NCBI GenBank assembly: GCA_963931925.1
Contig: OZ007582.1
Span: forward strand, 28,138,514-28,202,513
DNA length: 64,000 bases
Source: Onchidella celtica
Taxonomy: Eukaryota > Mollusca > Gastropoda > Systellommatophora > Onchidiidae
Direction: 5' to 3'
Positions 57,726 through 64,000 of the stretch are shown here, in pieces. Under the pieces are notes generated by a model. The model ran no database searches and was not told the origin of the DNA. It worked only from the letters and a program-made list of their open reading frames with translations. Numbering within the stretch: the stretch's first letter is position 1; the number at the start of each line of letters is the position of its first letter. The translations under genes were made by a program, and so were the position numbers.

Positions 57726-59557
57726 AGTCCGTAAAAGTAGATAGGTCGTTTATGACAAGTCCAACTCAAAGATTTGGATCAGCTGCTTTTATACTGTCAC
57801 AGATACACAGCTCATTACAATTCATGATGGTTAAATACCCTTTTGTTTCCGTTTTTTTTTTTTCCATATCATTTCCACCTATTGCTTAGTCTTTAAACTG
57901 CAGTAGATACAATGGACATATTGTGAACAAACTTTGCCCATAAAATGCAATGTCTTAAATGTCTGACCTACAATGCTAACGAAGGCACAGACAAAACAGG
58001 TCAAAGAACTGCTTTCCATATCTGAGTGACAGAGTGTTAGATTCTCAAGATCAGCTGATTAAAGATCTCACATAAAAATGTATTTACAACAATATGCTGA
58101 AGAGATTAAGGTTTCAAAGAATTCTGTAAGAAAATGTAATATCAAAAACACAAGCTTGTAATGGAGTGCAATGATTCATACAGTTAGTCAAAAACTGATC
58201 TATGCGACTATGACAGAAGGCCATTGCTTGTGGGTTTGGGCAAAGTGTCCCCCACTCTTAACTTTTGAAATAACACAGGAAATCAGTGGTTTAACCTTTT
58301 TCACATCACTCCGCACCTGTTGGGTGTGAGCTGTTTTATAACCAACAATACACGAGTCACCTGCAAGGATTGGCTATTCGCACACCTGTTCGTGGCACCC
58401 CGCACCATCTGGGATAACATGGCTTCATAGCACATACTGTGTTTTTTTGTGTTTGTAAACGTATGATTTGTCATTCTTCTCTGATAAGCTTTCCAATGAT
58501 ACCAAATATTAATCTAGCTTTATCAGAAGATTTTATGTGAATTTTCAAAAACACCCCAAAAATAGTGATTCATAGGTAACAGCCACTACTGTAAAGAACG
58601 AAGTACAGTGGGTATGCGAGAGCTGTGATCCCTGCAATGCAAAAAGGTTTCCTGCCAGTTTGTGGAGATTACACCAAAGCCCTTAGGATTCTTTCTCAAA
58701 ACGTCAAAGGTTTTTAACCAATAAAACTCTGGGAACACAAGAAACAGATAAGGCATTGAATTCAGGTTTTGACAGTCTGTACTGTATTGTTCTGAATATG
58801 ATTTGAGTTCACTCTTGAGCCGCTCAGAGGGGTTTGTGGGTATTTATCATTTAAGACTGTTCAGATATTATGATGGGAAGATAACCTGGTGACATGCTCT
58901 TAGGAAACTTGCCATTTTGAATTTGTACACAATGTTATGCTGGACAAAATTTTGCAGCAATGGCCTTCTGTCAGTTTCGTATGTGGAGACTATGCAATTT
59001 CCACAACACAAAGTCAGTGTCTTGAAAAGTAACACAGGAACATCTAAAATCTGATGTAAATTTGATGTTTGTGGTATGAAAATCCATTTGTTTCAGTTTT
59101 GATTATCCTAACCCCCTTGTCACAAAATTTATGTGACCTCAGCTGCACTAAAAAAAACTATCATTAGCTGTTCAGTATTAATAATTTTCCTTACAACTGA
59201 GCACAAATCATTGGTCGGCCATTGGAACCTCGTTAAAACTAAACTCAAAAGTTTGCAGCTGTTGCGAAGGGAGCGTAGTATTTTTACATAAAAAGCTACA
59301 GCTGAGCCGTGAACACAACTCAGTTATTTTTCTATTTGGCTTTGTAATTAGTCTGCAGTCCCTTAGCAACATCCTTTGCTTTGATGCTTGTTTCATTAGG
59401 TTTCAACAGCCGACCGACAAGACGCCTTTCTCCAAATTCTGCAGTTAACAAGGCTATTGTTGAACAACAACAAAAAAGTGTCTCCATTTCGTAATTTATC
59501 ATAAGTGTGGAGATCACCATTCTATGGAAGACGTGCATTATGTAAATATACACAACC

Positions 59558-59749
59558 TTAGACAGGCAAAGTGTTCTTGGTGTTGCGAGTCAGAGGATGG
59601 TGGTGTCGCATGTTATCTGGCATATGTTGCCAGTACCAGCAGGAACGACACAGATACTTGAAGCACAGAAGGTCACGACAGAAATAGTTGCCTGATTGGG
59701 CATTGCATAAGCTGCAGACAGCGTCTCCAAGGTAGGGGTCCACTTGAAT
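59558..59749 (-). CDS. CPEB1: CPEB1 terminal coding exon (C-terminal zinc-binding ZZ domain)
   Basis: The exon has 63 codons and a stop. It starts [15 protein letters not shown] after a tgcag acceptor and contains the zinc-binding domain that closes CPEB proteins: CSLC, then FCRDLLC, then YLCRSC, followed by histidines in NMRHHHPL. Six cysteines and the expected late histidines are visible, so the metal site looks intact. The tail RNTKNTLPV is short, as in other CPEB1 proteins, which end soon after RNxKN. The stop is at 59560-59558. No coding sequence follows on this strand; the AT-rich downstream DNA is described as a possible 3' UTR. Confidence 0.93.
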   Translation of the reverse strand: MQVDPYLGDAVCSLCNAQSGNYFCRDLLCFKYLCRSCWYWQHMPDNMRHHHPLTRNTKNTLPV

Positions 59750-59822
59750 CTGCATAAAAAGACGTACATAACATTTAGGTAACACTAATAAGCTGACTGC
59801 AATCTACATTGCTTGTAACCAG

Positions 59823-59935
59823 TAAGTAATAATAATAACAGTAATGAAGACCATTTATATAGTACCCAATCCAAACAATTTGCTCTAGGCACTTTACAGA
59901 AAGTCTTGTTCTCTCCATCTGCAACTCACCCTCTC
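59823..59935 (-). mobile_element. LINE/SINE 3' end with ATT-repeat tail
   Basis: On the minus strand the sequence passes through AAAGTGCCTAGAGCAAATTG and a TATATAAATGG block and ends in a TTATTATTATTAC tail. This is the typical 3' tail layout of invertebrate non-LTR elements (a GCGCY-like motif, ATATAA, then short tandem repeats). The clade cannot be named from this fragment. Confidence 0.45.
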
Positions 59936-60200
59936 TCTCTCTCTCCTGTCTCTCTCTCCCTCTTGCTCTGCTAGACATACATGGTATACATAGACACACA
60001 CATAACATACTATAAGGCAGAAATAAAACAATAAAACAGCAAAAATAAAGTGAACTGAGAAAATAAATGGATCGGGAATGAGACTTCACAACTGGAAGTG
60101 TTTTTTTAAATGAAAGATAACATTTTTTTATATTTGAAGCTGGAGCACTGGAAGAGGCAACAGTCTTCAGCTTCATAACCAGCTCTGGGGTATTATGGCA

Positions 60201-60406
60201 AGCCAGTCAGCAACCTTACAGGAAATTTGATGTGTAGTATTGACATCAAGTTTGCTCATAGGAATGACATTCCTTCATAGATCGGCTGCTTACAACATCG
60301 TGCTGGGGTCAGTTTGATATGGGGACCCAAATCTATGGTAGTCCTACCAACCCCACGGAAATCCTATACAAATGTACATTGGATTGATGTAGGCATGCTG
60401 GCTGGG
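60201..60406. mobile_element. MITE copy (CCCAG-CAGCAACC family)
   Basis: The left end reads AGCCAGTCAGCAACC and the right end, on the other strand, CCCAGCCAGCATGCC. The interior shares blocks such as GACATCAAGTTTGC and TCATAGGAATGAC with copies at 32386-32550 and 47738-47933. It lies in a CPEB1 intron. Confidence 0.6.
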
Positions 60407-60716
60407 AAAGGACTGTGCATGCTGTGAACAAATTTGACTGCAGACACAAAATGTTTTTAATTGTGCCTCACTTTAATCTTTGATCAATTTCCTATTCCTG
60501 ATGGCCACAGGAAACAGTTGCACAAAATTATAACCCATAGATGGATTATATGGACAGGCAGAGCTTATATTAGTCTAGAAAATGATCCTAAAAAGTGAAT
60601 TTGACCTACGCTGATTTGTGCAATCTATTTCTTTAACATGGCAGAGGTTGCCAGATTTGGGATGGTTTTTGTTGCACTTTCTGACCTGAATTTCTCAGGT
60701 TAGGATCTGACATTAA

Positions 60717-60936
60717 CTCTTTGTATGCCAACAGCCAATGAGTCGGTTCTCCCGTTGGTCACATTTGTGCCAATCACTGATGTATCAATGCACAAGAATG
60801 CTAGGTTATTTTGTTTTGGGAAGAACGAAATTCGGCTTTCTATTCATAAACGTTGCTGGGGTTAGTCTTCATTCATCTCCCCCACTATTTGCTTCTTGCA
60901 TTGGCAAACATGGAAAAATTCATGGCACACAAAGAG
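60717..60936. mobile_element. 220-bp TTAA-flanked MITE
   Basis: The element is bounded by TTAA (60713-60716 and 60937-60940), with inverted ends CTCTTTGTATGCCA and, from the other strand, CTCTTTGTGTGCCA. It lies in the last CPEB1 intron and has no coding capacity. The TTAA target suggests a piggyBac-type mobiliser. Confidence 0.65.
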
Positions 60937-61227
60937 TTAAACACTGAAATTCCAATCTCTTTTCTCACTCAGCTAAACAAATTCTTCATTGCATGTATGA
61001 CTGTATGAAACGGCAGCAAAACCTTTGTTGGGATTCAACCTTGAAGGACCTTCGAGCACAACCGAATATTTTCTATAGCTGTAGATGCTCCAGCAGTTCC
61101 ATGAAATGCCAGACGAGTCTTTAGCCTTTCCTGCTACACTTATGGCTGTATTGATTGTGGAACAAAAGTTCTACATGCATGGACCACAGAACTACAAAAG
61201 TGGCAGCAGAGGGAGAAAGAAACTCAC

Positions 61228-61322
61228 CTTCTTGGTAAACTTTGGGGTTTTAATCTCAACAAATGCTGCCTGTACAGCTTTCATGTAGCTCTTCCTGCTG
61301 CTGAAGGAAACTCGGCCAGAAC
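61228..61322 (-). CDS. CPEB1: CPEB1 internal exon (second half of RRM2)
   Basis: This 95-base exon (2 + 31 codons) reads [20 protein letters not shown] and ends in KTPKFTKK. The glycine split with the preceding exon restores GSGRVSFS, the RNP1 strand of RRM2. The acceptor is ccaacag and the donor AAG|GTGAGT. It ends in phase 0 at FTKK, directly before the zinc-domain exon that starts IQVDPYL, matching the family order RRM2 then ZZ domain. The flanking introns are about 0.64 kb (61323-61960) and 1.48 kb (59750-61227) and contain MITE-like insertions at 61852, 60717 and 60201. Confidence 0.93.
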
Positions 61323-61851
61323 CTGTTGGAACAAAGTGGACATTCATAAAAGTGAACAAGCAAAATTACGTTATGGACATCTGCCCTGTATGTACAATGT
61401 AGTTTTAACAGCACAGATGTCAGCAGGTTAGGAAGAGCAAGTCTTCCTGAATTTCAAAGAGAAATCACACTTCACTGTTTTTTATTATCTCTTTGGACTA
61501 TCCCAGTCATTCCGAACAACGCCTTTCGTTACCTTTCCCTAAGACTGTAATAATTCAAAAATTCAAACAATTACTTTATATATATATAACTGGATTCAAT
61601 GCTGCATCAAATGGTCTTCGTTATTGACTCTTAAGCTGAAAAATAATCAAATAATTTGGCTATCAAAAATTCATCGTGACTAGAGCAGTCACGCTAAAAT
61701 AAAAAAGTTTTCTGCTTCTCCTGAAAGTAGCCAAAACCAATAGTACATTACTACAGGTTTAGGGAATAGTGATGATTTGTGATAAAATTTCCTAACGGAG
61801 AAAGGTTTGAAGACAGTAAGGTAAACCGTCGCAAACTTTACTTATCAAATA

Positions 61852-61934
61852 GTAGTTAGTCTTTATTCATCTCCCCCACCATTTTCTTCCTGTATCAGCA
61901 AATGTGGGAAAATCCATGGCACACAAAGTGTTAA
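61852..61934 (+). mobile_element. truncated copy of the 60.7-kb TTAA element
   Basis: The segment from GTTAGTCTTTATTCATCTCC to GGCACACAAAGTGTTAA matches the right part of the element at 60717-60936, including its TTAA-bounded end. The left part is missing. Confidence 0.6.
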
Positions 61935-61960
61935 TCAGGAAATCATGTGATCAGACTCAC

Positions 61961-62159
61961 CAATAGGGTACTTGTGTTTATCAGTGTCTATCCCAGCGTA
62001 GATGACATTGCCAAACAAATCGCACATAATGTTGCCCAAAGCCTCGGCCGTGATCATGCCATGCAAAGCTCCAACAAATACAGTCTTGTTGGATTCCAGG
62101 CGCTGAGAGGGTTGGAAAACATGGTTACTGTCAGCCATTACCCATGGAATCACCTGAAC
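61961..62159 (-). CDS. CPEB1: CPEB1 internal exon (linker and first half of RRM2)
   Basis: The exon has 66 codons plus one base. It starts [15 protein letters not shown], the inter-RRM linker that distinguishes CPEB1 from CPEB2-4 (whose linker reads differently, with an IRPW-type motif). It continues into RRM2 with the RNP2 strand VFVGALHGM and the stretch [14 protein letters not shown]. It is bounded by acceptor ttgcag and donor GTGAGT on the minus strand. The last base, G, completes a glycine codon with the next exon. The intron upstream (62160-63498) carries a TTAA-flanked element at 62328-63098. This exon gives the strongest family identification in the window. Confidence 0.95.
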
Positions 62160-62327
62160 CTGCAAGAAAAAAGACAGACAGCATTAAATTATAAACAAAA
62201 ATGTCATTCCTCAGAGATGGACATTAGGCAATACACTCACATAATTTGAGACAGGAACTTCATTATTACTATTAGTTGAAACAAGTGAAGACTACAAAAT
62301 GATGGTTTGGAGAAATTTGCATATTAA

Positions 62328-63098
62328 CGCTCACCCTGCGCGCTACCCGTAAAGCGCGCTACCCATAAAGCCCGCTGCCCGGTCAGTGACCTTGCTCACG
62401 GAGAATCTTATTTGGGGTCACTGACCCATGCCGCTAGACGATGACCACATACGCTGTCCACGTGGTTCGGTTTTCATTGACCGGTATGAAAACATTCGCT
62501 GCTATGCCTTATCACGCTTGATAATGAATTAACAAGCAAAACCTTAGTCAGTCTCTAACCAATGATTCCAAACTGACAGCTGTAGTTTTCGTGAGAACGA
62601 AGCATGATAACTAGCCACACCCTCCCAAGCCCTACACTAATGGTTTCATCCTGATTGACACATACTAATAAACCAATGTGGGCATTTGGGGCAAAGGTTA
62701 TTTCAGAGCTTGTTTCTGATTGGTTCTTAGATATAGACAACTCCAGATGGTGGTCAGCTTGTGAGAAAATGAGATAATATTGCAAATTTGTTGAGCAACA
62801 GTTCGCATGTCGATGTTACATCTTTTGAAAGTGTCGGGAGAGCCTTTGAAAGCTTAGTCTTTGTGATTCCGACCAGTGGTTCACTGGTTAGCATGTCCAT
62901 GTCACAATGCGTTTGATATAGAAGAAATACAGTGAACAATAACACGGTGGTTACGTCTTAAAAAGGTCAGTGACCCGACGCGTGAAAATACGGCTTGCGC
63001 GTGGCGCAGTCAGCTTGACCTTGCCGTCTTTTGCCGCCCGTGCGGCATGAGCACTTGCGAGTCAATACCGACAATTGCTGCCCCACGCAGGGTGAGGG
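62328..63098. mobile_element. TTAA-flanked piggyBac-like non-autonomous element
   Basis: A 771-bp segment in a CPEB1 intron is flanked on both sides by TTAA (62324-62327 and 63099-63102). Its ends are inverted: CGCTCACCCTGCG at left, and CCCTCACCCTGCG when the right end is read on the other strand. A second inner motif, GGTCAGTGACC, near the left end recurs as GGTCAGTGACCC near the right. No transposase frame is seen. TTAA target sites are the hallmark of piggyBac elements; assignment to that superfamily is inferred from this alone. Confidence 0.65.
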
Positions 63099-63498
63099 TT
63101 AAAGTCCCGATTGAAAAGAGGATGCCTTATCTAAATTTGCTGCTATTCCTGGACAATGATTGTTTTTCACTTAATCTGGTATGACAGGAAAAAAGCTAAA
63201 GATACTAGCTAAGAGCTGAGGGAGGTAACCATAAAATTCACATTTTGTGTCAACTGATGTTCTTACTTTGTCGTTTTCAAGCGATTTTAGTTTATCATCA
63301 GTCAATGAAATGAATACAAAACTCCCCAAAAATTTTGGCAACATTCTTGACACAAAGGCTTGCTCATGAAAACAGCCTGACATAATTTGCCCTTTCATCA
63401 TACAAACAAGTGTTGGCCTTTTTCATTGTACAGTTGTTGATATCTATTCCCCCCTTCATTATGAAACCGATGATTTGTTAAACAATTGCGCCACTTGC

Positions 63499-63623
63499 CT
63501 CCTTGGATCTCATTCTTCGAGATGAAATCTTGTAGAAGTAATCACCATTACTGAAGTCATGAGTACAAGCTTGCAGGAGAGACCGAACAGATTTCTCCAC
63601 GTCAAACAATAGGTAAACATAAC
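63499..63623 (-). CDS. CPEB1: CPEB1 internal exon (end of RRM1)
   Basis: This exon codes for 41 residues plus two bases of a split glycine codon, beginning [20 protein letters not shown] and ending in SSRRMRSKE. It is the last part of the first RNA-recognition motif of a CPEB1/Orb protein, which binds the U-rich cytoplasmic polyadenylation element in mRNA 3' UTRs and controls translation; GYVYLLF fits the RNP1 strand. The acceptor is a clean cttcag on the minus strand. The family alignment requires the exon to end at ...AAG GAG, where the next intron bases are GCAAGT, so this is a GC rather than GT donor. The next exon starts in phase 0 with VQVIPW, giving the continuous RSKE-VQVIPW junction known in CPEB1. 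Exons for the N terminus and the first part of RRM1 lie beyond the window edge. Confidence 0.9.
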
Positions 63624-63835
63624 CTGAAGAGGTAAGCTAGATTGTATATTTCAAACTACAAATAGTCCAGATCAGTTGAAGTTTAAGTTTGGGTTTTACA
63701 GCACGTCAGTTTGAAAACGGCTTTACTGCATCCTGCACAGCTGACTGACCACTACTATTATTAAAACATGAAAGATATGCAATAACCTAAAATATGTTTT
63801 TTTAATTGAAAAAGGGAAAAGTGTATGTACATATC

Positions 63836-64000
63836 GTCACTGTTCTATGATAATGGCATATGTCAGGCTTATGTCATAAAGGCAACTGACGGTTCATTGC
63901 ATCCCTGATGAGTATGAGGGCAATCAGATATTATAGAAAAAGATATGCGCCAATAGGAAAATGTAATAATCCAAGAGAATTATAATGGCTTAAGTCACCA
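63836..64000 (-). mobile_element. MITE copy (GTCAC-GCTCTA family), cut by window edge
   Basis: The sequence GTCACTGTTCTATGATAATG and what follows is the reverse complement of the right part of the element at 17515-17762, including the GCATATGTCA and CGCCAATAGG blocks. A shorter relative lies at 5618-5776. The copy runs off the end of the window. Confidence 0.65.

Larger units (their letters stand above)
54060..59557 (-). other. possible long 3' UTR / downstream region of CPEB1
   Basis: This 5.5-kb stretch directly follows the CPEB1 stop codon on the minus strand. It is AT-rich and, unlike the rest of the window, nearly free of long microsatellites and G/C homopolymers. It has no credible coding frame. 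Near its far end a minus-strand AATAAA is present (54079-54084), just before a MITE. It also contains a dispersed-repeat copy around 57535-57725. Its role as 3' UTR is inferred from position and composition only; part may be plain intergenic DNA. Confidence 0.4.

Overview
The window is eukaryotic, most likely from a lophotrochozoan and quite possibly a gastropod mollusc. It contains one recognisable protein-coding gene, broken by introns, inside about 60 kb of repeat-rich non-coding DNA. The mollusc call is an inference. It rests on an animal CPEB1 gene, tRNA-derived SINEs, a LINE tail with a GAA-type 3' end, many (CT)n/(GA)n, (CTAC)n and (GGAT)n microsatellites, and unusually many G or C homopolymers of 10-19 bases. 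Most long open frames are low-complexity reading of microsatellites or chance frames, so they are not annotated as genes.

The real gene is at the right end on the minus strand: the last four coding exons of CPEB1 (the Orb family of cytoplasmic polyadenylation element-binding proteins). They carry the end of RRM1, all of RRM2 and the C-terminal zinc-binding (ZZ-type) domain, from 63623 down to the stop at 59558. All junction phases agree. One intron appears to use a GC donor. Upstream exons lie beyond 64000. The AT-rich 54.0-59.5 kb stretch downstream of the stop is poor in microsatellites and may be a long 3' UTR.

The rest is a patchwork of mobile-element remnants, many with visible termini. 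Two hAT-type elements have perfect 8-bp target duplications (25196-26094, containing a SINE; 37791-38123, containing a 62-bp spacerless palindrome). Two related elements at 39651-39864 and 40153-41073 also have perfect 8-bp duplications, the larger having split a (GGAT)n microsatellite. There are three Helitron-like copies with a hairpin and CTAG end (two in tandem, one inverted), TTAA-flanked piggyBac-like miniature elements, an 882-bp TIR element with a frameshifted MADF-domain fragment, three tRNA-SINE copies, a LINE C-terminal fragment, and several MITE families that recur within the window.

The largest structure is an 88-bp satellite of about 47 units (48864-53000). Its single-site variants form an alternating two-unit pattern and a 15-unit block repeated with a 16-unit offset (1407 bp). 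Smaller minisatellites (27, 24, about 65 and about 36 bp) lie at 42.4, 36.0, 35.0 and 2.9 kb. I saw no rRNA gene, functional tRNA gene, CRISPR array, operon or sign of a new multi-gene system. The most interesting material is repeat architecture and transposon biology.
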